Source of the DNA: IDS-8 sp964424805
Lineage (GTDB): Bacteria > Pseudomonadota > Gammaproteobacteria > Steroidobacterales > Woeseiaceae
NCBI GenBank assembly: GCA_964424805.1
Contig: CAYRKH010000010.1
Span: 12,641-76,640 of the forward strand
Length of the DNA: 64,000 nt
Direction of reading: 5' to 3'
This document shows, in pieces, positions 37,927 to 45,747 of this stretch (position 1 is its first letter; every line of letters begins with the position of its first letter). The translations under genes and the position numbers were made by a program. The notes under the pieces were generated by a model. The model was not told where the DNA came from. It saw nothing but the letters and a program-made list of their open reading frames with translations, and ran no database searches.

Positions 37927-39333
37927 CTAGTGCCGCGCCATCGCGGAAACCATCCCCCCCAGCCGCTCGAGGCCGCGCTCGACCTCGGCGGTCCACGGAT
38001 GCCCGAAGCTCAGCCGGATGAAGTGGCGATAGCGGTTGCCGGGCGAGAAGATGCCTCCCGGCGCAATGCTGATGCCCTCGGCGATGGCCTTCTCGAACAG
38101 GACCACGCCGTCGACGTTTTGCGGCAGCTCCAGCCACAGCACCGAGCCGCCAACCGGCTTGGAGGTCCGGGTCTCCGGCGGGAAATGACACGCGACCGCC
38201 GCCGCCATGCGCTCGGCGTTGCACTGCAGTACCGGGCGCAACGTCTTGAGGTAGCGTTCGTAATCGCCGCCGGCGAGGAACTCGGCAAGGGTGAGCTGCT
38301 GCAGGAGCCCCGAGGTGCACGAGTAGGAGCGCTTGAGTGAGCTGATACGCTCGCGATAGCCGCCGGTTACGATCCAGCCGATCCGGTATCCCGGCGCCAC
38401 CGTTTTCGAAAACGACCCGCAGGCAAGCATGCGGCCGTTCTCTGCATGGAAAGCCGCCGGCGTTGGCCGGCGCCCGTCGAACAGCAGCTCGCCGTAAACG
38501 TCGTCCTCCACCAGCGCGACGTTGCGCTCCTCGAGCAGCCGCACCAGCGCCTGCCGCTTCTCGTCGTCCATGCTGGCGCCGAGCGGGTTACTCAGGGTCG
38601 TGGAGAACATGCAGGCTTTCACCGGGTGCAGGTCCAGCGTCTTCTCGAGGGCTTCGAGCTGCACGCCGTCCTCGGGGCAGGTCTCGACTTCGATCGCGAG
38701 CATTCCGAGGCAGTCGATGAGCTCGAGCAGGCCGTGATAGGTGGGCGATTCGACCGCGACGACGTCGCCTTTCGACGCCACCGCGGAAAGTGCGATCAGG
38801 AGCGCTTCCTGGCCGCCGTTGGTGATGCAGATGTCGTCCGGCTCGACCGGGCGCCCGACCGTGTCGAAGTACCGGTAGGCGATCTGCCGGCGCAGTCCCG
38901 GATCACCGAACCCCGGTGCGTACCCCAGGCTGCGCTCTTCTGCGCGCGCCATTACCCGCTTCATGGTACGGTGCAGCGCCTTGGCGGCGGACTTCGCCAT
39001 GCAGGGATTGGTGATACCGAACGGGAGCACGCCCGGGCGGTGGATGCCGTCGAACACGCGGTCCATCAGGCTCCGGCAGCCGACGGTGACCGGCTTCACG
39101 TCGCGCCGGAACTTCGGCGCCGGCAGCACCAGCTCGTTGCCGGCAAGGTTGCGGACGTAATAGCCGGACTGCGGCCGCGATTCCACCCGTCGCTGCCGTT
39201 CGAGCTCGAGGTACGCCTGGCGCACCGTCGGGATGCTGACACCGACGGCCAGGCTCATCCGGCGCAGGGAAGGCAGCCGGTCGCCGGGACGCAGCGCACC
39301 CGCCTCGATGTTATGCGAGACCAGGTCGATCAC
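37927..39333 (-). CDS. MocR-type regulator (GntR wHTH fused to class I aminotransferase domain)
   Basis: 468 residues from a GTG at 39333. The N-terminal GntR helix-turn-helix (LRPGDRLPSLRRMSLAVGVSIPTVRQAYLELERQ) joins, through a linker, an aminotransferase-like domain with the PLP-lysine region GSFSKTVAPGYRIGW (Lys in SFSK), NPLG and YGEL motifs. MocR proteins bind DNA and sense PLP or an amino compound. Nineteen more in-frame codons upstream (through GDYLYRQ) complete the first GntR helix, but they have no ordinary start and are preceded by ATG-TAA (39391-39396). The divergent EamA transporter is the likely target gene. Confidence 0.9.
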   Translation of the reverse strand: MIDLVSHNIEAGALRPGDRLPSLRRMSLAVGVSIPTVRQAYLELERQRRVESRPQSGYYVRNLAGNELVLPAPKFRRDVKPVTVGCRSLMDRVFDGIHRPGVLPFGITNPCMAKSAAKALHRTMKRVMARAEERSLGYAPGFGDPGLRRQIAYRYFDTVGRPVEPDDICITNGGQEALLIALSAVASKGDVVAVESPTYHGLLELIDCLGMLAIEVETCPEDGVQLEALEKTLDLHPVKACMFSTTLSNPLGASMDDEKRQALVRLLEERNVALVEDDVYGELLFDGRRPTPAAFHAENGRMLACGSFSKTVAPGYRIGWIVTGGYRERISSLKRSYSCTSGLLQQLTLAEFLAGGDYERYLKTLRPVLQCNAERMAAAVACHFPPETRTSKPVGGSVLWLELPQNVDGVVLFEKAIAEGISIAPGGIFSPGNRYRHFIRLSFGHPWTAEVERGLERLGGMVSAMARH

Positions 39334-39414
39334 CTGGCGGTAGAGGTAATCGCCGTTGGATTTGTCGAGGTCCAGGGCCAGCTGTTCAGGTTACATTTCT
39401 TGAAAACTGATTCT

Positions 39415-39444
39415 GTTATAGCTCCAGCTCTTCGGTAGAGTCAA
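39415..39444 (-). promoter_or_regulatory. Sigma-70-type promoter for the MocR-type regulator
   Basis: On the minus strand TTGACT (39444-39439) and TATAAC (39420-39415) are separated by 18 bp, close to consensus. The transcript would start near 39408. Just downstream, TTCAGG (39385-39390) and CTTGAA (39399-39404) form an imperfect inverted repeat that could be an operator in the space shared with the divergent transporter. Confidence 0.6.
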
Positions 39445-39481
39445 GCGCTATCATCCCCGGAGTCACTGGCAGAGCGGAGCC

Positions 39482-40408
39482 ATGAACAACAAGGTCCTTT
39501 ACCTGGTCACCGTGCTCATCTGGGGCACGACGTGGATCGCGATCGAGTTCCAGCTCGGCGAGGTGGCGCCCGGGGTGTCGATTTTCTATCGCTACCTGCT
39601 GGCGGCACTGCTGCTGTTCGGCTGGTGCCGCGCGCGGGGCCTGCGGCTTTCGTTCGATCGCGGCGCGCACGTCCAATTCGCGCTCCTGGGGCTCCTGCTG
39701 TTCTGCCTCAACTACATGCTGACCTATTACGCCCAGGTGCACATCACGTCCGCGCTCAGCGCGATCGCTTTCTCGACCATGCTCTGGATGAACATCGCCA
39801 ACTCGAGGCTGTTTTTCGGCACGCGTGCCGGCGCACGCGTCCTGGTCGGGTCCGTGCTCGGCATCGCCGGCATCGTTGTCCTGTTCCTGCCGCAGGTGAG
39901 CACGCTGTCGCTGTCGGATACCACGCTGTACGGTGCGGGTCTTTGCGTCGCGGGCGCGTACGTGTCATCGCTCGGCAACATGGTGTCACAGGGCGCGCAG
40001 CAGCGGAAACTGCCGATCGTGCAGTCGAATGCCTGGGGTATGCTCTACGGCGCGGTGTTCACCGGGCTGATCGCGCTGGCACAGGGCCGGGAGTTCAACT
40101 TCGACTGGTCCGCGGGGTATGTCGTATCGCTCCTGTACCTGGCCGTGTTCGGCTCGATCCTGGGTTTCGGCAGCTACCTGACCCTGCTCGGGCGGATAGG
40201 CGCGCACAGGGCGGGGTACGCCGTGGTCATGTTCCCGGTGGTGGCACTCGCGGTTTCGTTCGCGTTCGAAGGATTGGCAATCACGCCGAACATCGTGGTC
40301 GGTGTGGTGCTGGTGATGGCCGGTAACGTCCTCATCCTGCGGCGCGATCGCAGCGCCGCACCGCAGGCAAGCGGCTACGGACGCCCGACAGCGGCAAACT
40401 CGCCGTAG
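39482..40408 (+). CDS. EamA-family (DMT superfamily) transporter
   Basis: 308 residues and ten predicted helices in two EamA repeats (about 1-138 and 148-290). The N-terminus VLYLVTVLIWGTTWIAIEFQLG carries the WGxxW/F signature of helix 1, and VALAVSFAFEGLAITPNIVVGVVLVMAGN is the usual end of the second repeat. The ATG at 39482 is preceded by a GGAG-like sequence (CGGAGCC). It probably exports amino acids or related metabolites. It shares its upstream region with the MocR-type regulator, an arrangement common for regulator-exporter pairs. Its last 34 bases overlap the end of the next, convergent gene. Confidence 0.9.
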   Translation: MNNKVLYLVTVLIWGTTWIAIEFQLGEVAPGVSIFYRYLLAALLLFGWCRARGLRLSFDRGAHVQFALLGLLLFCLNYMLTYYAQVHITSALSAIAFSTMLWMNIANSRLFFGTRAGARVLVGSVLGIAGIVVLFLPQVSTLSLSDTTLYGAGLCVAGAYVSSLGNMVSQGAQQRKLPIVQSNAWGMLYGAVFTGLIALAQGREFNFDWSAGYVVSLLYLAVFGSILGFGSYLTLLGRIGAHRAGYAVVMFPVVALAVSFAFEGLAITPNIVVGVVLVMAGNVLILRRDRSAAPQASGYGRPTAANSP

Positions 40409-40872
40409 ATGGACGCGAGCTCGGCCACCGTCAGGTAGGCCGGGTGGTGCAGCTCCGTGATCTCGGCGTATTCGAATCGCCGGCCGTTCTTCGCGATCTC
40501 GAATACGTAGGTATCGGTTGCGAGCCTCGCCGTACGATCGATGCCCATCAGCTTCGCGATATCGTCACCGCTGTCGGGCAGCGCGGTCTCACCGATGTGC
40601 CGATGGCGCTTGGCAATCCTCCAGCCGGCCGACTGGAACACCGTGCCGATGGATTCGCCTGCGAGGACCCGGGCGTGCTCGGCGGCGAAGGCGGGATCGA
40701 TCCTCGGGGTGAACCGGACTTTCGCGTAGGTGCGGCAGGTTTTTCCATCGTCCGTCCGGCTGTAGAGGCTCGACACGCGCCGGTCGGCATCCGCTTCCAG
40801 TACGTCCACGCCGTAGCTGCCGAATTTTTTCCGGATGCGTTCGCAGGAGAGGAGGTCTGCCGTTTCGGACAT
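40375..40872 (-). CDS. Hypothetical protein, convergent overlap with transporter
   Basis: 165 residues from the ATG at 40872 (MSETADLLSCERI). The sequence is a mix of strands and helices with no membrane segment and no signal. It contains IRKKFGSYGVDVLEADADRRVSSLYS near the N-terminus and RTARLATDTYVFEIAKNGRRFEYAEI towards the C-terminus. It looks like a conserved soluble protein but I do not recognise the family. Coding composition is normal, and both starts and stops are well defined. The final 34 bases lie inside the 3' end of the EamA gene on the other strand. Confidence 0.75.
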   Translation of the reverse strand: MSETADLLSCERIRKKFGSYGVDVLEADADRRVSSLYSRTDDGKTCRTYAKVRFTPRIDPAFAAEHARVLAGESIGTVFQSAGWRIAKRHRHIGETALPDSGDDIAKLMGIDRTARLATDTYVFEIAKNGRRFEYAEITELHHPAYLTVAELASIYGEFAAVGRP

Positions 40873-40947
40873 GTTTCGGGAGGTTTTCAAAGCCGCGGCA
40901 TGGTATCGCATTCCCCGGCTCTGAGGAATTCGCGCCGGTGGCAGGGG

Positions 40948-40953
40948 TATACT
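40948..40953 (+). promoter_or_regulatory. -10-like TATACT immediately upstream of the 40961 gene
   Basis: TATACT ends seven bases before the ATG at 40961, so a transcript from it would have little or no leader. The -35 region is poor. Confidence 0.35.
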
Positions 40954-40960
40954 GCGGGCG

Positions 40961-41320
40961 ATGAGCGAGCAACTGCAATGTCATCGGTGCGGGACGTCGC
41001 TGGCGGCACTGTCGCTGCCGTTGTCGCGGCGGGACGCGTGCCCCGGTTGCGCAGCGGACTTGCACGTGTGCCGGATGTGCCGGTTTTTCGATCCGTCGGT
41101 GCCGAAACAGTGCCGGGAGGACGATGCCGAGGAGGTGCCGGACAAGGACAAGGTAAACTTCTGCGAGTGGTTTAAGCCGAGCCCGGGCGCATTCGATCCG
41201 GCACGGGCGCGCCAGGCCGCGCGCGCCGAAAAGGAACTCGAGGCGCTGTTCGGCGGTGAAACGGCGGAACAAGCGGCTGACGATCCGCTCCTCGGGAGCG
41301 CCGAAGACCTGTTCAGGTAA
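40961..41320 (+). CDS. Cysteine-rich zinc-ribbon-like protein upstream of queC
   Basis: 119 residues. The N-terminal 70 residues contain CHRCGTSL, DACPGC, CRMCRFFDP, KQC and NFCEWF, giving paired CxxC knuckles suited to one zinc site (plus extra cysteines). The C-terminal half is charged and helical (ARQAARAEKELEALFGGE, LLGSAEDLFR). No enzyme motif is seen. It ends three bases before the queC start at 41324, which makes co-transcription likely. Whether it takes part in queuosine synthesis or is simply a passenger in the operon is unknown. Confidence 0.85.
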   Translation: MSEQLQCHRCGTSLAALSLPLSRRDACPGCAADLHVCRMCRFFDPSVPKQCREDDAEEVPDKDKVNFCEWFKPSPGAFDPARARQAARAEKELEALFGGETAEQAADDPLLGSAEDLFR

Positions 41321-41323
41321 GCG

Positions 41324-41992
41324 ATGGACGACAAAGCGCTCGTCATCCTGTCCGGCGGGCAGGACTCGACCACGTGCGTGTACTGGGCGCTCGAGCGTTA
41401 CGGCACGGGCGCCGTCGAGACCGTCACTTTCGATTACGGGCAGCGGCACCGCATCGAGATCGAGTGCGCGGCAAACGTGGCCCGCCTGGCAGGGGTTCCC
41501 AATGCGGTGCTGCCGATCGACACCTTTGCGGCGCTCGGCGGCAATGCGCTGACGGATCCGGAGTGCGCCGTACCCGAGGGCGCGGCCGCGGAAGGGGAGC
41601 TGCCGGCAACGTTCGTCCCGGGTCGCAACCTGATCTTCCTGACCTTCGCCGCGGCCTTCGCCTGGCCGCGCGGCATCCGGCATCTCGTCACGGGGACCGC
41701 GCAGACGGATTACAGCGGTTATCCCGACTGCCGCCGCGACACCCTCGACGCCCTGGAGAACGCCTTGTCCCTGGGCCTGGACCGGCCGATGACGATCCAC
41801 ACGCCGCTCATGAACCGGACCAAGAAGGAGACGGTCGAGCTCGCACAGCGGCTGGGCGCGATCGAAGCGATGGCGCTGACACACACCTGCTATAACGGCG
41901 AGCGGCCGCCCTGCGGGACCTGCGCCGCGTGCCTGCTGCGCGCCAGGGGCTTCGCCGAGGCCGGCATCGCGGACCCGCTCCTGGACGTATGA
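41324..41992 (+). CDS. queC: 7-cyano-7-deazaguanine synthase QueC
   Basis: 222 residues. The PP-loop SGGQDST (10-16) binds ATP, and the four zinc ligands are Cys189, Cys197, Cys200 and Cys203 (in CYNGERPPCGTCAAC). The enzyme converts 7-carboxy-7-deazaguanine and ammonia to preQ0 with ATP in the pathway to queuosine in tRNA. VPGRNLIFLTFAAAFA and GTAQTDYSGYPDCR are also family signatures. Its TGA overlaps the ATG of queE (ATGA at 41989). Of the other pathway genes, queD and queF are not in this window. Confidence 0.97.
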   Translation: MDDKALVILSGGQDSTTCVYWALERYGTGAVETVTFDYGQRHRIEIECAANVARLAGVPNAVLPIDTFAALGGNALTDPECAVPEGAAAEGELPATFVPGRNLIFLTFAAAFAWPRGIRHLVTGTAQTDYSGYPDCRRDTLDALENALSLGLDRPMTIHTPLMNRTKKETVELAQRLGAIEAMALTHTCYNGERPPCGTCAACLLRARGFAEAGIADPLLDV

Positions 41993-42630
41993 CGTACTCG
42001 GTAAAGGAAATCTATTACACCCTCCAGGGGGAGGGCGCGCAGGCGGGACGCCCGGCCGTGTTCCTGCGCTTCGCCGGCTGCAACCTGTGGTCGGGACGGG
42101 AAGCGGACCGCGCGCGCGCCGTTTGCCGCTTCTGCGACACCGATTTCGTCGGCACGAACGGGCCGGGCGGCGGCAAGTTTCGCTCGGCCGGTGAGCTCGC
42201 GGCCGCCGTAGCGGGGCTCTGGCCGTCGTCGCGCGGCGGCACACCCTACGTCGTCTGCACCGGCGGTGAGCCCCTGCTGCAGCTCGACGGCGCGGCGATT
42301 TCCGCGCTGCACGCCCGGGGCTTCGAAATAGGTGTCGAGACGAACGGCACCCTGCCCGCGCCGCCGGGACTCGACTGGATCTGTGTCAGTCCCAAAGCCG
42401 GTGCCCCGGTCGTGCAGCGCAGCGGCGATGAGCTGAAGCTCGTCTATCCGCAGCGCGAAGCCGAAGCACAGCCGGAGCGCTTCACGGATCTCGATTTCAC
42501 CCACCATTTGCTGCAGCCGCTCGACGGCGCCGACACGGAGCGCAACACGCGCGCGGCGATCGAGTATTGCCTCGCGCATCCGCAGTGGAAGCTCAGCCTG
42601 CAGACCCATAAAGTCACCGGCATCCCGTGA
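41989..42630 (+). CDS. queE: 7-carboxy-7-deazaguanine synthase QueE
   Basis: 213 residues from the ATG overlapping the queC stop. It is a radical SAM enzyme whose cluster cysteines are Cys31, Cys46 and Cys49 in the pattern C-x14-C-x2-C, the expanded loop that marks QueE (ordinary radical SAM proteins have C-x3-C-x2-C). YYTLQGEGAQAGRPAVFLRFAGCN and CTGGEPLLQ (SAM-binding GGE) are typical. It converts 6-carboxytetrahydropterin to 7-carboxy-7-deazaguanine, the substrate of QueC. Gene order queC-queE with coupling supports a dedicated operon. Confidence 0.96.
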   Translation: MTYSVKEIYYTLQGEGAQAGRPAVFLRFAGCNLWSGREADRARAVCRFCDTDFVGTNGPGGGKFRSAGELAAAVAGLWPSSRGGTPYVVCTGGEPLLQLDGAAISALHARGFEIGVETNGTLPAPPGLDWICVSPKAGAPVVQRSGDELKLVYPQREAEAQPERFTDLDFTHHLLQPLDGADTERNTRAAIEYCLAHPQWKLSLQTHKVTGIP

Positions 42631-42661
42631 AGCTCAGCCGGCGGCGTGCGCCAATCGGGAA

Positions 42662-43516
42662 TCAGACGTACGAGTCGCCCGTGGGACCGGCCGCGACGGC
42701 CGCTTCCTCCATGTCGTCCTGCCGCCACTCCACCACGTTCATCTCGATGAAGAAGAAGGCGACGAGCCACAGGAACGCGTCCCAGAAATCGACGAAGTCG
42801 CCCATCACGCCCCAGTAGACGGCCGCCAGCAACAGGATGGAGTAGAGCACGTACTTGGCGGCGGTGCTCACCCGCAGCACCGTGCCTTCCAGCCGTTCCT
42901 TCGCCTGCAGGCGAACGTCGACTTCCAGCAGGAACACGACCAGGAGCCAGACTCCCGAATTGATGACGTCCACCCAGGCGAGGCGGGTAATGGCGGCGAG
43001 GCCGGCCGGGTCGACCGTGGCGCTCAACCCCGGCAACTGGAAGAACGCGCCGGCGCTGGAGAGTGCGCCGCAGTTCGCGGCGGTCAGCAGCGCGTATTCG
43101 TCGAGATCTATCGCGTAGGCCCAGCCTTCTCCCGCCAGCCGGCAGAGGTCCTGCACTCCCGGCAGCGGCGCCGCGCCGAACAGGAACAGGAGCTTGGACA
43201 GGTAGCCGTAAAACGCGTAGACGATCACCACATAACAGAGGGCGCGCAGCGCGTGCATGCCGCGCCTGACGCGGACCCCAAGGCGCTCGTCGGTCAGCAC
43301 CGTCTCCATCTCGAACATCAGGAGCAGGATCACCCATGCCGCCGTGTCGATGCTGGCCGCGAAGCCCTCGATGAGGTCGGCGAAAGCAACGCCGTTCTCG
43401 AAACGGAACGCCGAGGCCGTCCATTCCTCCGCGAAGAACAGGTACACGTTCAGCGACAGCAGTGCGTAGATCGTGTACTTGAAGGCGGCGAACAGCTTGT
43501 CGCGGTTGGGCATCAT
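42662..43516 (-). CDS. Hypothetical multi-pass membrane protein
   Basis: 284 residues with about seven hydrophobic stretches, including 12-28, 54-70, 91-110, 187-202 and 230-268. Acidic residues lie within or beside the helices (FEMETVLTDERLG, FLLEVDVRLQ, FFIEMNVVEW), an unusual repeated pattern: each of three helices ends with an Asp/Glu-rich flank. I do not recognise the family. It converges with queE (31 bp apart) and follows the M13 peptidase gene on the same strand. Confidence 0.75.
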   Translation of the reverse strand: MMPNRDKLFAAFKYTIYALLSLNVYLFFAEEWTASAFRFENGVAFADLIEGFAASIDTAAWVILLLMFEMETVLTDERLGVRVRRGMHALRALCYVVIVYAFYGYLSKLLFLFGAAPLPGVQDLCRLAGEGWAYAIDLDEYALLTAANCGALSSAGAFFQLPGLSATVDPAGLAAITRLAWVDVINSGVWLLVVFLLEVDVRLQAKERLEGTVLRVSTAAKYVLYSILLLAAVYWGVMGDFVDFWDAFLWLVAFFFIEMNVVEWRQDDMEEAAVAAGPTGDSYV

Positions 43517-43549
43517 ACTCCTGTTGCTGGAGCCGGCATGGCGCTCCGG

Positions 43550-45601
43550 CTAGCGCCAGATGTGCACGCGCTCCTCCGGCGGCAGGTAATGGCCATCGCC
43601 CTCGGTGACGTTGAAGGTGTCGTAGAAGGCATCGACGTTCGGCACCACGCCGTTTACGCGGTACACCGGCGGGGAATGCGGATCGCTCTTGATGCGCAGT
43701 TCCGTGGCCTCCGCCCGGTACTTCGACCGCCAGACTTGTGCAAAGCCCAGGAAGAAGCGTTCCGGCCCGGTCATGCCGTCGATGACGGGCGATGCCTTGC
43801 CGTCCAGTGACAGCTCGTAGGCGCGCAGCGCGATGGCGGCGCCCCCGAGGTCGCCGATGTTCTCGCCGAGCGTCAGCTCGCCGTTGACGAACAGGCCCGG
43901 CAGGGCTTCAAAGCCGTTGTACTGCGCGACCAGTGCCTGCGTGCGCTCCTCGAAAGCGGCGCGATCGGCTTCGGTCCACCAGTTCTTCAGGTTACCGTCG
44001 CCGTCGTACTTGCTGCCCTGGTCGTCGAAACCGTGACCGATTTCATGCCCGATGACCAGGCCGATGGCCCCGTAGTTGCGCGCGTCCTCCGCTTCGAGAA
44101 TGAAGAACGGCGGCTGCAGGATCGCGGCCGGGAACACGATCTCGTTCATCGGCGGGTTGTAGTACGCATTGACCGTCTGCGGAGTCATGAACCATTCGGT
44201 GCGGTCGACCGGCTTTCCGAGCTTGTCGACCTCGCGGTAGTGATTGAAGACGCGCGCCCGCTGGATGTTGCCGACCAGGTCGTCAGGCGAGACTTCGAGC
44301 CCCGAGTAGTCTTTCCACTTTTCCGGGTAGCCGATCTTCGGCGTGAACTTGGAGAGTTTCTCCAGTGCCTTCGCCCTGGTCTCTTCGCTCATCCAGTCCA
44401 GGTTGGTGATGGACTCCTCGTACGCGAGGATGAGGTTCGCGACCATGTCCTCCATACGCGCCTTCGCCTCGGGCGGGAAATGCCGCTCGACGTAGAGCTT
44501 GCCGAGCAACTCCCCGAGGTTGCCGTTGATCGAGTCGACGGCGCGCTTCCAGCGCGGCTGCTGCTCCAGCCGTCCCTGGAGGGTTTTGCCGTAGAAATCG
44601 AAATCCGCGTTTACAAAGTCCTCGGAGAGGTAATCGGCATAGCTCCTCAGCGCCTGCAGGCGCAGGTATTCCTTCCAGGTCGACAGCTCGACCGCGGGCG
44701 CGATGTCGTTCACGGCCTGCATGTACGACGGCTGGCTGACGATGACGTAGTCCTGCCGGCCGGTGCCGATACCCTGGAAGTACGCGTCGAGATCGAAGTT
44801 GGAAAGCAGGGCTCCGAGCTCGGCATCGCTCGTCTTGTTGTAGATCTTGTTTGCGTCGCGATTCACCACCTTGTCCCAGTGGTGTTCGGCGAGCTGCGTT
44901 TCGAGCGCCATGATTCGCGCGGCAGCGCCCTCGCTGTCATCGAGGCCGGACAGCGCCAGCATTTTCTCGACGTAGCGGACGTACTCGGCGCGTAGCTGCC
45001 GGCCGCGCTCGGTCTGGTCGAAATAGTAATCGCGGTCCGGAAGGCCGAGGCCCGACTGCCAGGTGATGACGGCGTAGCGATCCGGCTGCCTGGCGTCCTG
45101 GCTGATGATGAGCTGGAAAGGTGCGTCGAGGCCGAGCTCGTTCGTCGCGCCGAAGAAGGCGACCACGTCGTCGAAATCCTCGAGGGCGTCGATGCGCGCG
45201 AACAGGCCCTCCAGCGGTTCGACGCCGAGCGCATTCGCGCGCTCGAGGTCCAGCCAGGCGTTATAGAAGTTGCCTATCCTGGCGCCGTCTTCATCGGCCC
45301 CGGCATCCCCGGACACGTCCTCGATGATGGCACGAAGCTGCGCGAGCCCGTTGTCCCGCAGGATGTTGAAGGAGCCCCAGCCGGACTGGTCGGCCGGGAT
45401 GGCCGTGTTCTCGACCCAGGTGCCGTTGGCGTAGGCGAAGAAGTCGTCCTGCGGCCGCACCGAGGTGTCCATCCCGGCCCGGTCGATACCGGACTGCAAG
45501 GGAACGTCGGGAAGGGGGGCGGCCGTCTCCGGCGACGAGGCGGAATCGCAGGCTGCTGCCGCGAGTGCGGCGCAGGCCAGCGCAACAGGGACTCTCACCA
45601 T
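43550..45601 (-). CDS. M13 family zinc metallopeptidase (neprilysin-like), lipoprotein
   Basis: 683 residues. The ATG at 45601 has CAGGAG seven bases upstream and begins a lipoprotein signal (VALACAALAAAAC, Cys18). The zinc site is His519-Glu520-x2-His523 in VIGHEIGHGFDD, and the third ligand lies in GENIGDLGG. The N-terminal domain begins IDRAGMDTSVRPQDDFFAYANGTW, the M13 hallmark, and the C-terminus ends with the conserved CxxW-like VHIW region (GVVPNVDAFYDTFNV...). M13 enzymes cleave peptides up to about 40 residues. It is probably anchored in the outer or inner membrane facing the periplasm. Confidence 0.95.
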   Translation of the reverse strand: MVRVPVALACAALAAAACDSASSPETAAPLPDVPLQSGIDRAGMDTSVRPQDDFFAYANGTWVENTAIPADQSGWGSFNILRDNGLAQLRAIIEDVSGDAGADEDGARIGNFYNAWLDLERANALGVEPLEGLFARIDALEDFDDVVAFFGATNELGLDAPFQLIISQDARQPDRYAVITWQSGLGLPDRDYYFDQTERGRQLRAEYVRYVEKMLALSGLDDSEGAAARIMALETQLAEHHWDKVVNRDANKIYNKTSDAELGALLSNFDLDAYFQGIGTGRQDYVIVSQPSYMQAVNDIAPAVELSTWKEYLRLQALRSYADYLSEDFVNADFDFYGKTLQGRLEQQPRWKRAVDSINGNLGELLGKLYVERHFPPEAKARMEDMVANLILAYEESITNLDWMSEETRAKALEKLSKFTPKIGYPEKWKDYSGLEVSPDDLVGNIQRARVFNHYREVDKLGKPVDRTEWFMTPQTVNAYYNPPMNEIVFPAAILQPPFFILEAEDARNYGAIGLVIGHEIGHGFDDQGSKYDGDGNLKNWWTEADRAAFEERTQALVAQYNGFEALPGLFVNGELTLGENIGDLGGAAIALRAYELSLDGKASPVIDGMTGPERFFLGFAQVWRSKYRAEATELRIKSDPHSPPVYRVNGVVPNVDAFYDTFNVTEGDGHYLPPEERVHIWR

Positions 45602-45747
45602 CGTTTGGCTCCTGCGGTTGCCGTGCACGGCTCATTCCGCGCGCGGAAAATCCGACAAGCATAACGGCCGATGGTTCGCCTCGCCAGAACGCGGCGCCCC
45701 GCGGGAACCGGGGAGCGCCCGGTCACGCGACCGGACGGATTGCCCCG

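Noticed and set aside
39400..39405. TTGAAA as -35 box of the EamA gene
   Set aside because: No -10 hexamer lies at 16-18 bp downstream on the plus strand.
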